NCBI GenBank assembly: GCA_028691715.1
Contig: JAQUYR010000036.1
Location: forward strand, 1 to 11,914
Reading direction: 5' to 3'
DNA: 11,914 bases
Source: Bacilli bacterium
GTDB taxonomy: Bacteria; Bacillota_I; Bacilli_A; ML615J-28; CAG-698
The notes under the pieces were generated by a model. That model had not been told where the DNA came from and ran no database searches. It saw nothing but the letters and a program-made list of their open reading frames with translations. This document shows, piece by piece, positions 1 to 5,119 of this stretch. Made by a program: the position numbers and the translations under genes. How positions within the stretch are numbered: the first letter of the stretch is position 1; each line of letters begins with the position of its first letter.

Positions 1-428
1 AGGGCGACAATTGGAAATTGTCTTTGCAGTTCAGGGAATAGAAATCCCAAAACCAACAATTCCATTAATGTGGCGGGTCGGTAACCAGCTTTATCCATTT
101 TTGATATCGCATCGTCTGAACTGATGTTGCGATTGAAATGGAAAAGCTTTGCAGATACTTCTATCTTTTTTCCAACCATCTCGGGAGAAACTGGGAAATT
201 TTTAGCATTAATGTCGCTGTTTTTCCAATCGTAGTTGCCATCAGCGATAACTTGTTCAACCGTTTTTGTGTAATCGACTACTAACTTAATTTCGTATGTG
301 GCGTCGATTACTTTTTCGCTTTGAACGTTGTTGTTTTTTTCGATAAGTTCGATGACTTGTGAAGCAGAAAGATTACTGCTTTCAATCACTTCAATTACTT
401 TCTGGGTTTCTTCTGTATTCATTTTCAT
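1..428 (-). CDS. Conserved hypothetical protein, 3' end cut off by window edge
   Basis: An open frame of 142 codons runs from ATG at 428 off the left edge without a stop. The N-terminal third (residues 5-45) looks helical and acidic. It is followed by a segment containing VVDYTKTVEQVIADGNYDW (about 49-67) and then a stretch with AGYRPATLMELLVLGF near residues 115-130. I do not know its function. The combination of the DYxKTVEQVIADGNYDW-like and GYRPATLxELL-like segments resembles small hypothetical proteins I associate with Patescibacteria genomes (recollection, not a search). It has its own promoter 50-75 nt upstream and a terminator beyond that, so it is a separate transcription unit from the rest of the window. 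Its codons are visibly more G/C-rich than those of the operon on the right. A second in-frame ATG lies at 422. No Shine-Dalgarno motif precedes either start. Confidence 0.8.
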   Translation of the reverse strand, partial: MKMNTEETQKVIEVIESSNLSASQVIELIEKNNNVQSEKVIDATYEIKLVVDYTKTVEQVIADGNYDWKNSDINAKNFPVSPEMVGKKIEVSAKLFHFNRNISSDDAISKMDKAGYRPATLMELLVLGFLFPELQRQFPIVA

Positions 429-476
429 GACCGATAATTTTATTTGGTTATTATTATTTTAAAAAACTATAAATAT

Positions 477-505
477 ATTATATCATTTTAATTAATTTTT
501 GTCAA
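477..505 (-). promoter_or_regulatory. Strong sigma70-type promoter for the leftmost gene
   Basis: On the minus strand a perfect TTGACA (505-500) is followed, 17 nt later, by a perfect TATAAT (482-477). A TG sits one base upstream of the -10, giving the extended -10 form TGaTATAAT. Predicted transcription starts near 470, about 40 nt before the ATG at 428. It lies just downstream of a terminator hairpin, as expected where one unit ends and the next begins. Confidence 0.85.
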
Positions 506-511
506 TGTTTT

Positions 512-556
512 AAAAAAACAAAAGAACTTGACGTTAATCAAGTTCTTAGGTTTTTT
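512..556. terminator. Bidirectional intrinsic terminator
   Basis: A perfect 10-bp stem (AAGAACTTGA at 522-531 against TCAAGTTCTT at 538-547) closes a 6-nt loop. Reading leftward it is followed by TTTTGTTTTTTT (523-512 region), and reading rightward by AGGTTTTTT, so it can work in both directions. It isolates the promoter at 477-505 from leftward transcription coming from the right. Confidence 0.75.
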
Positions 557-576
557 AGCTAGTATTAGCTATGTAA

Positions 577-609
577 TCGGGTCTATCCGATACTAAATAT
601 TCTTGGCGG
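577..609. repeat. Intergenic direct repeat, copy A
   Basis: These 33 bases match 1747-1778 (32 bases) with only one single-base indel. The shared core includes CCGATACTAAATATTCTTGG. On the right-hand side the copies diverge abruptly after GGCGG: this copy continues into GAGAGAGGGA and the other into GCTACC. That pattern looks like modular recombination or insertion rather than gradual decay. Confidence 0.8.
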
Positions 610-617
610 AGAGAGAG

Positions 618-711
618 GGATAGCGGAGCGATTATATCGCCCCTTTTGCCTGCGCCTCCGCCAGCTGGCGGACGGAAGCGCTAATTAAAATTAGCGTTTC
701 GCTCGCTATCC
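618..711. repeat. GC-rich inverted-repeat island, four-way-junction-like
   Basis: An 8-bp closing stem (GGATAGCG 618-625 with CGCTATCC 704-711) encloses three further hairpins. These are GCGAT/ATCGC (628-640), the perfect 16-nt palindrome TCCGCCAGCTGGCGGA (657-672), and a 7-bp CGCTAAT/ATTAGCG stem with loop TAAA (679-696), which extends to about 11 pairs with one G-T. The whole folds like a cloverleaf, but it has no T-loop consensus and no anticodon arm, so it is not a tRNA. Its GC content stands out against the A/T-rich surroundings. It could be a REP-like or MITE-like element, a recombination site, or a structured small RNA; the sequence does not decide between these. Confidence 0.6.
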
Positions 712-756
712 TCGGCAAACGAACCGGAGACTTCTCACTACCTTTCTCACACAACA

Positions 757-791
757 ATTAAAAAACAGACACAAGTGTCTGTTTTTTAATT
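757..791. terminator. Strong bidirectional terminator after the zincin gene
   Basis: A near-continuous inverted repeat pairs AATTAAAAAACAGACAC with GTGTCTGTTTTTTAATT around a central AA. The GC-containing core CAGACA/TGTCTG is flanked by an A-run on one side and a T-run on the other. It lies about 75 nt past the stop of the zincin gene at 866 and would end its leftward transcript. It can also act rightward. Confidence 0.85.
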
Positions 792-865
792 GGCGGGCTA
801 CTCGAGTTAAGTGCCACCACATAGCAATATTATAAGGGTTTTTTGATGATTTTTCAATACTGGAT

Positions 866-1711
866 TTAGGCACTCGGGTCGCTATTTAAATTAATATTGT
901 TTTGAAAATCCTCTAAAATATTAATCGATCCCAAGTCTATATTCTTAAAAGCTTCAAAGGCATTACCACCTTTTGACTGTTCAAACATAGAACTATTTTT
1001 CATCCTATTATTCAAAGTAACAACAGATAATAACAAATCAACAGATTTGTCAGCCGCATTTTTATTTTTAATCAAAGTCACTGTTTTAAGAAAATTTTGA
1101 AATTCTGGGTTTGAATAAGTTTCACTGATAAACTCATCAACCGAAGATAAACCGTAATAATCTTCCTTGTCTTCATTGGTGGTGTTTTTTATAACCAGTG
1201 AATACAATTCTCTATATTTATTATGCACCGGTAGTTTATCTATGGTATTTTTTATATCTGTCAAGCTATAAATTAAATTTAACCCCGAAGAAATATCTGC
1301 TCCTTTAAAAACATTATGAAATAACTCATGTAATACTGTTACATAAAACCTTCCAATGTCAGCAGAATTAGCGTAAGTAAAATCTATATACAAAGTGTTA
1401 TTTGCTTGTCTGTACTCTGCATTTGTATACCCACCTCTATCGTCGCCAAGATAATTTAAACTCTTAAAAACAACTTTAGTTTTTTCTAAATTTAAAAAAG
1501 TCTTTAATTTCTCAAATACATGCTCAAAACCTGCATTTGTTTCAAAGTTAGACATTTTCTCCACTAGCTCCCTAGCATTATTTACATCATGAATTTCTAA
1601 TACATATTTCAGAGGTTCAGTTTTTAATTCTTCCAAAACTTCTTCTTTGGTTTTTCTGGTATTTATATTATTTTCACTTTCTCTATTAGAGGGGCAAGAT
1701 TCTTTTATCAT
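866..1711 (-). CDS. Zincin-like metallopeptidase-fold protein (HExxH)
   Basis: This 281-residue protein carries HELFH at residues 128-132, the zinc-binding HExxH of zincin proteases. About 60 residues later comes VDEFISETYSNPEFQNFL (191-208). An acidic D/E-E-F-xxE segment followed by N-P-E-F-Q is a pattern I know from gluzincin-like domains in large phage or conjugative proteins, where it supplies the third zinc ligand (E193 or E197). There is no signal peptide or membrane segment, so it is probably cytoplasmic. The N-terminal 60 residues are charged and helical. The last codons (D-P-S-A, stop) fall inside a short repeat also present at 1741-1753, so the native C-terminus may have been replaced by intergenic repeat sequence. 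It stands alone, with a terminator after it and a possible promoter just before it. The substrate is unknown. I am confident of the HExxH fold and less so of proteolytic activity. Confidence 0.75.
   Translation of the reverse strand: MIKESCPSNRESENNINTRKTKEEVLEELKTEPLKYVLEIHDVNNARELVEKMSNFETNAGFEHVFEKLKTFLNLEKTKVVFKSLNYLGDDRGGYTNAEYRQANNTLYIDFTYANSADIGRFYVTVLHELFHNVFKGADISSGLNLIYSLTDIKNTIDKLPVHNKYRELYSLVIKNTTNEDKEDYYGLSSVDEFISETYSNPEFQNFLKTVTLIKNKNAADKSVDLLLSVVTLNNRMKNSSMFEQSKGGNAFEAFKNIDLGSINILEDFQNNINLNSDPSA
868..880. repeat. 13-bp direct repeat, left flank of the zincin gene
   Basis: AGGCACTCGGGTC is repeated exactly at 1741-1753, so the two copies bracket the zincin gene. This copy overlaps the gene's stop codon and supplies its last four sense codons (DPSA). 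Confidence 0.75.
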
Positions 1712-1729
1712 ACTTATTTAATAAAATAA

Positions 1730-1735
1730 ATTATA
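1730..1735 (-). promoter_or_regulatory. Possible -10 element for the zincin gene
   Basis: A perfect TATAAT sits on the minus strand, giving a predicted start only about a dozen bases before the ATG at 1711, so the transcript would be almost leaderless. No good -35 is visible at 16-18 nt; TCGGAA (1759-1754) is the best and is poor. In sequence this A/T-rich the hexamer could occur by chance. Confidence 0.35.
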
Positions 1736-1740
1736 AATCA

Positions 1741-1783
1741 AGGCACTCGGGTCTTCCGATACTAAATATTCTTGGCGGGCTAC
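1741..1783. repeat. Intergenic repeat, copy B (fused modules)
   Basis: Three modules that are scattered on the left side of the zincin gene are contiguous here. They are AGGCACTCGGGTC (1741-1753, also 868-880), the 32-base block 1747-1778 (also 577-609), and TTGGCGGGCTAC (1772-1783, also 790-801). Read on the minus strand, the sequence through 1774-1804 ends in GTAGCCCGCCA. That resembles a tRNA acceptor end with a decayed T-arm, but no full tRNA is present. Confidence 0.75.
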
Positions 1784-1914
1784 CTCGGGCTGGAACCGTG
1801 GTTTCAGCAAGTCCAGTAAGGCTTTTCGGTGATATTTAAAATATTCAATAAATAAGATCCTCGTGCGCTATGGTTTTTTAAAAAAGTGACAAAAGTGACA
1901 CAGGAATTGATATA

Positions 1915-1938
1915 AAAGTTACAAATAGGTGTAACTTT
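1915..1938 (-). terminator. Possible weak terminator after the 182-residue gene
   Basis: AAAGTTAC (1915-1922) and GTAACTTT (1931-1938) form an 8-bp stem with an 8-nt loop that overlaps the stop codon at 1937-1939. Reading leftward it is followed only by a short, mixed T/A tract, so it would be a weak intrinsic terminator. Just beyond it (1883-1901) lie two tandem AAAAGTGAC units of unknown meaning. Confidence 0.35.
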
Positions 1939-2485
1939 ATTCATCAGCAATAAATTCCAATATTTCTCTGGTTGTCCTAATTTGCTTACCATTAGGTAGT
2001 TTTATAGTTGTTTCTATTTTTTCTGTTACCTCCTCTGGCGCTTGCTGATTATCCTCTACCCTTATTTCTCCAGTTGTACCATCAATTACTATATGGGCCT
2101 TACTGCCAGAACCATCTCTTTTACCAACCAAAACATGCTGATCCTCACCCTGTATTCTTGATTCAATAAAGAACTGATCGTCACCAATTCTTTTTTTAAT
2201 AGTTTTTTCTGCTAAATATTGCTGGAAAATATCAATATATTTCTCTATTTTTTGCCAGGCATTATCAACCGGAAAGCCTGCTGAATTAGACCACCAAGAA
2301 TCTGGTTTTGCGTTTGAAGTAATTTTTCTTAATCTTAAACCTGGTAAAGAGCTTACATCTAAAACTGAATTTAAATATTCAAAGATAGTGTCACGAATTT
2401 TTACAGCTTCACTAGTTAATAATAAATTCTCTCTTAAAGCGGTTTCATTACTCCAAATTAATTTTGATATTTCTTTGTCATTCAT
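1937..2485 (-). CDS. Hypothetical protein, 182 residues
   Basis: I do not recognise the family. The first ~95 residues look helical and include an aromatic W-W pair (about residues 64-65). The C-terminal part (about 128-182) looks like beta strands around HIVIDGTTGEIRVED, followed by an acidic linker and IKLPNGKQIRTTREILEF. No signal peptide, membrane segment or known catalytic motif is visible. It starts 3 nt after the stop of the S51 hydrolase gene, so the two are almost certainly co-transcribed and probably translationally coupled. An AAGG within the end of the preceding gene, about 10 nt upstream of the ATG, is the closest thing to a Shine-Dalgarno site in the window. A direct role with its neighbour is plausible but unsupported. 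Confidence 0.8.
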   Translation of the reverse strand: MNDKEISKLIWSNETALRENLLLTSEAVKIRDTIFEYLNSVLDVSSLPGLRLRKITSNAKPDSWWSNSAGFPVDNAWQKIEKYIDIFQQYLAEKTIKKRIGDDQFFIESRIQGEDQHVLVGKRDGSGSKAHIVIDGTTGEIRVEDNQQAPEEVTEKIETTIKLPNGKQIRTTREILEFIADE

Positions 2486-2488
2486 ATC

Positions 2489-3097
2489 TTATAAGCCTTT
2501 GTTTATATAATGAAATACCGAGTTTTCCAAAATAAAAGCTTGATTATCTTCTAATTCAATAATAGGATATCCAGTTCTTTTTTTAAACTCATCTAACTGC
2601 GGATTTAATTCTTTTCTGTAATGAGGATAAATTATATAATCAGTTAGACAGAGACCCTTTAAGTCTGTGAGTCCGATATTATTAGGGTCTTCGTCCCCGG
2701 CAATGGATATATCTGGTCCCGCCAAAATACTGCCAGCGCTAACACCAACGTAAGTGCTATTTTCTCTTTTAGAAAAGTCTACTATGAATTTATCGATCTC
2801 AGTTTTTCTTACTCTATCTAAATAATCAAAGGTATTCCCTCCACAAACAAAGACCACGTCATATTCTTTATTAGCGATAAATTTTTCATTACCTAATTTA
2901 AAAACATCAATATCTTGAGCGCCTGTATTTTTAATTTCTTTCAAAGTTTTATCAAGATAAAAAGCATCTTGTTCTGAGTCTTGAATAGAAACAACCAAAA
3001 AAGATAAATCTTTAGGCTCTTTTGGCAAAAAGCTTGTTTCGAAATGACGTGAAATATCTAAATTTTCTAAACCAGTTGATGTTAAAAATAGTTTCAT
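2489..3097 (-). CDS. Peptidase S51 family hydrolase (PepE/dipeptidase E-like)
   Basis: The protein has the class I glutamine-amidotransferase-like fold of family S51. An N-terminal MKLFLTSTGL strand is followed by VVFVCGGNTFDYL (about residues 81-93) and then the nucleophile elbow GVSAGS with the serine at residue 120. DEDPN comes at 135-139 and YPHY with the candidate histidine at 159. As I recall, the E. coli/Salmonella PepE triad is S120/D135/H157, a very close match. PepE cleaves N-terminal Asp-Xaa dipeptides in the cytoplasm; cyanophycinase is a relative, so the substrate is not certain. I chose the ATG at 3097 (202 residues) over the one at 3124. The nine extra codons are an out-of-frame reading of the duplicated nuclease-gene 3' end, and S51 proteins normally begin with this strand. 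It is coupled to the 182-residue gene 3 nt downstream. Confidence 0.87.
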   Translation of the reverse strand: MKLFLTSTGLENLDISRHFETSFLPKEPKDLSFLVVSIQDSEQDAFYLDKTLKEIKNTGAQDIDVFKLGNEKFIANKEYDVVFVCGGNTFDYLDRVRKTEIDKFIVDFSKRENSTYVGVSAGSILAGPDISIAGDEDPNNIGLTDLKGLCLTDYIIYPHYRKELNPQLDEFKKRTGYPIIELEDNQAFILENSVFHYINKGL

Positions 3098-3107
3098 ATT
3101 TTGAAAA

Positions 3108-3230
3108 TTAATTATCCTGCTCAAATCTCTTTAATATTTGTAAATAATCATCTTGCAAATCACTATTAATTTTAGGATGATTTAATGAGGCTATCTTACC
3201 ATTATTCTTAATGATACATAAGGGATTTTT
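3108..3230 (-). pseudogene. Decayed 3'-end copy of the 157-residue PD-(D/E)XK nuclease gene
   Basis: Translated on the minus strand this stretch gives about 40 codons ending in the same C-terminus as the nuclease at 5120-5593: LNHPKINSDLQ, then DDYLQILKRFEQDN and a stop. Over the 35 shared sense codons I count about 17 base differences (84% identity) and only five residue changes. The final 24 codons are about 90% identical. Upstream, similarity fades, the frame meets a stop at 3231-3233, and no in-frame start exists. Both copies share the bases GAGCAGGATAATTAATTTT at their ends and are followed closely by the start of the next gene. The fragment therefore looks like the scar of a second, older copy whose 5' part, including the catalytic domain, has been lost. 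Confidence 0.85.
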
Positions 3231-3241
3231 TTATAAATGTT

Positions 3242-4045
3242 TTATTTAGAATCACTTGTCACTATTTCATATTCGGCTACTAAAATCATTTTATCGCATA
3301 TAGGGCATCTAACATCTAAAGCAACGCTGCTATCTGTATTAATATTATCACTAGATTCAGGTGTGCCTTCCCAATCGCATATAGGACATTTAATTTTCAT
3401 ATCACGCTTAAAATCTCCAATGTCAATTATTTTAGCTGGATATTTATCCATAAATTCACTCGAGCCCAACATTCTTAACTTATCAGCTAAAAAAACTAAA
3501 TCTCGATACAAAGGATTGTCTGCCCATCTAGTTACTATGGCTGAAATAACTTTTAATTGATGAACTATTATTTCTTCCTTAGAGGCGTTAAACCTATTAA
3601 AAGTTTCATCACCATACCTATTATAATCATCAACTAATTCTGAGTAATTGGCCAAAACATCAGCTGATTTAACTAATAAAGAATTATTGGAAAATTTTTT
3701 TATATGTGTTAACGCATCTTTTTTTCTTTCTTCCCATGACAAATCTCTATTTTGCTCAGTGACACTTAAAACTAATCTTGTAACATCTTTCCCAAATCTC
3801 TCAGTTATCATATCTGGTGTTGTTTTTTTATCTTTTGGGCTATCTTCTATTGTGTCATGAAGTATTCCGGCAACAATAACATCTTCTGATGCCTTAGCTA
3901 AAGATAATATTATTCCAACTGTTAAGGGGTGGGTTATATAAGGAATAACCTTGCCCTTTCTAGTTTGTTGCTGATATTGATTGTGTGTTTTACTAGCAAA
4001 TTTAATTGCCCTTCTTATTTTGTCAGTATAAATTGAGAATATCAT
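3242..4045 (-). CDS. HD hydrolase of the (p)ppGpp hydrolase (SpoT-HD/MESH1) type with C-terminal zinc-ribbon-like tail
   Basis: Residues 1-190 form an HD domain of the alarmone-hydrolase type. They contain RKGKVIPYITHP (H39), AGILHDTIEDS (H63-D64, E67-D68) and KSADVLANY (D129). The spacing H39-24-H63 and D64-65-D129 closely follows the four metal ligands of Rel/Spo enzymes (H53, H77, D78, D144 in the S. equisimilis enzyme, from memory). Such enzymes remove the 3'-pyrophosphate from (p)ppGpp using Mn2+. There is no synthetase, TGS or ACT domain, so this would be a small stand-alone hydrolase. The C-terminal ~55 residues carry two CPxC knuckles (C220/C223 and C247/C250), a probable four-cysteine zinc ribbon that ordinary stand-alone hydrolases lack. 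The gene has its own possible promoter and an operator-like palindrome upstream. No Shine-Dalgarno is seen. A more general nucleotide pyrophosphohydrolase role is possible. Confidence 0.88.
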   Translation of the reverse strand: MIFSIYTDKIRRAIKFASKTHNQYQQQTRKGKVIPYITHPLTVGIILSLAKASEDVIVAGILHDTIEDSPKDKKTTPDMITERFGKDVTRLVLSVTEQNRDLSWEERKKDALTHIKKFSNNSLLVKSADVLANYSELVDDYNRYGDETFNRFNASKEEIIVHQLKVISAIVTRWADNPLYRDLVFLADKLRMLGSSEFMDKYPAKIIDIGDFKRDMKIKCPICDWEGTPESSDNINTDSSVALDVRCPICDKMILVAEYEIVTSDSK

Positions 4046-4072
4046 ATTTTTAGTTAAATTTATTAATTACTG

Positions 4073-4095
4073 TTGAATAATTATTCAAAATTATA
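4073..4095 (-). promoter_or_regulatory. Possible promoter -10 with overlapping operator-like palindrome
   Basis: Minus-strand TATAAT (4095-4090) lies 50 nt upstream of the HD hydrolase start. It is followed immediately by the perfect 16-bp palindrome TTGAATAATTATTCAA (4073-4088), which would cover the transcription start, a classic place for a repressor. The -35 is poor (TCTGAA at 4118-4113), and A/T-rich palindromes arise by chance. No terminator is evident between the protease stop (4156) and here, so read-through from the big operon is also possible. Confidence 0.35.
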
Positions 4096-4155
4096 TAATC
4101 TTTATGATTAATTTCAGAATTTATAAATATAAATCTGCTGTTAACTTAATATTAA

Positions 4156-5100
4156 CTACCAACAAATCTCAGCTTTCCCTCCAATTGATTCATTTAAATA
4201 GGTCTGAGCATCATAATAATCACCAATTCTGTCTATTAAGCCATTTTCTAATGCCATTTCTCCTGGCATAGACGAACCATCGGCCAATAATTTCACCTTT
4301 TCAATCGGTAAATTGCGATTTTCTGCGACTGCTTTAATAAAAATATTGTGAGTTATTTCCAAATCCCTCATAATCAACTTTTTCTCTTCTTCGGTTAAAG
4401 GCTTATCTGGACTACCATAGTCCTTAAATTTACCAGTACTTAGAGAATTATAAGTTAAACCATCTTTTTTATTTTTTTGAGTGTTATCAAGATAGGACAT
4501 GGTGACACCAATACTACCTATATCTGACAAAGCTGAGGCAAAAATAATATCAGCGCCACTAGCGGCCCAATAAGCTGCTGAAGTAGCGGCGCTACGAACA
4601 AAAACAATAGTTGGTTTATTGGATCTTTTTAAAGCTTTGGCAACCTCTTCAGCGGCTACAGCAGATCCACCATAGGAATCAATTTCTAAGATTATAGCCT
4701 TTATTTCTTCATCTGACTCCGCTTCCTCAATCATAGCTAAAATATAATCAGAGGCAGTTTCATCATACAACTGACTACCATCCTCTGCTATGCTGCTATC
4801 GGAAATATAAGTAACCAAATCACCTCTTAACTCAATACCTTGAACATTGCATATATCATCAGATTCATCATCTGAATAATCCGTATCAGTGTAATCCTCA
4901 CCATAATAGCCTAAATCAAATTGATAACTTATTTCATCCTTAACAATTATAAAAGCACCAAGAAAAATTATTAAAAAGGCTAGACCTTTAATCATCTTTT
5001 TAAATGAAGGTCTTTTCCAATTTCTAGGGTTTAATTTGCTGTAATTAATTTCTGCTTTACAGATTTTAAAATGGAGAATTCTTTTTAATAAGCCTGGCAT
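4156..5100 (-). CDS. sppA: S49 family serine protease, SppA-like, membrane-anchored
   Basis: This 314-residue protein has a short basic N-terminus and one hydrophobic segment (about residues 36-53). An acidic D/E/Y-rich linker (67-83) follows, then a single S49 (ClpP-crotonase fold) domain. Visible hallmarks are ILEIDSYGGSAVAAEEV (137-153), the nucleophile region SAATSAAYWAASGAD with S174, and SDIGSIGV (192-199). STGKFKDYGSP carries the general-base lysine, probably K226. The 52-residue Ser-Lys spacing equals that of B. subtilis SppA (S147/K199, from memory). Near the C-terminus, a DGSSMPGEMALENGLID segment is typical of the family. SppA enzymes digest leftover signal peptides and other membrane peptides with a Ser-Lys dyad. 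Here the gene follows the small nuclease gene by 19 nt, so it is probably in the nuclease operon, an unexpected partner. The start is the only ATG before the membrane segment that fits the spacing. Confidence 0.9.
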   Translation of the reverse strand: MPGLLKRILHFKICKAEINYSKLNPRNWKRPSFKKMIKGLAFLIIFLGAFIIVKDEISYQFDLGYYGEDYTDTDYSDDESDDICNVQGIELRGDLVTYISDSSIAEDGSQLYDETASDYILAMIEEAESDEEIKAIILEIDSYGGSAVAAEEVAKALKRSNKPTIVFVRSAATSAAYWAASGADIIFASALSDIGSIGVTMSYLDNTQKNKKDGLTYNSLSTGKFKDYGSPDKPLTEEEKKLIMRDLEITHNIFIKAVAENRNLPIEKVKLLADGSSMPGEMALENGLIDRIGDYYDAQTYLNESIGGKAEICW

Positions 5101-5119
5101 AAAATTATATTCTTAAAAA

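Larger units (their letters stand above)
429..865. other. Intergenic stretch without a gene
   Basis: No coding region on either strand is supported here. The stretch holds the promoter at 477-505 and terminators at 512-556 and 757-791. Between the terminators lie a repeat copy (577-609) and a GC-rich inverted-repeat island (618-711). The bases from about 605 to 750 include GGCGGAGAGAGAGGGA, which resembles the complement of a tRNA-Ser 3' end, but no complete tRNA folds from it. I see no gene in 792-865. That part contains a second copy of TTGGCGGGCTAC (790-801), also found at 1772-1783. Confidence 0.7.

Noticed and set aside
600..760. tRNA-Ser or another tRNA on the minus strand
   Set aside because: Only the acceptor-end-like CTCTCTCCGCCA is recognisable. 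There is no matching 5' acceptor strand, no TTCGA-type T-loop and no anticodon arm.
757..880. Integron attC site, since GTTAAGT (805-811 region) fits GTTRRRY
   Set aside because: No matching RYYYAAC partner at the right distance and no integrase in the window. One 7-mer match is expected by chance.
1804..1992. Minus-strand 62-codon frame overlapping the start of the 1937-2485 region
   Set aside because: It overlaps the 3' part of the 182-residue gene in another frame and runs through the repeat copy and the hairpin. It has no homology-like pattern and no start signal.
3237..3560. Plus-strand 107-codon frame
   Set aside because: It lies wholly antisense to the well-supported HD hydrolase and shows no protein-like features of its own. 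The plus-strand frames at 3648, 6857 and 10323 and the short minus-strand frame at 9678 were rejected for the same kind of overlap.
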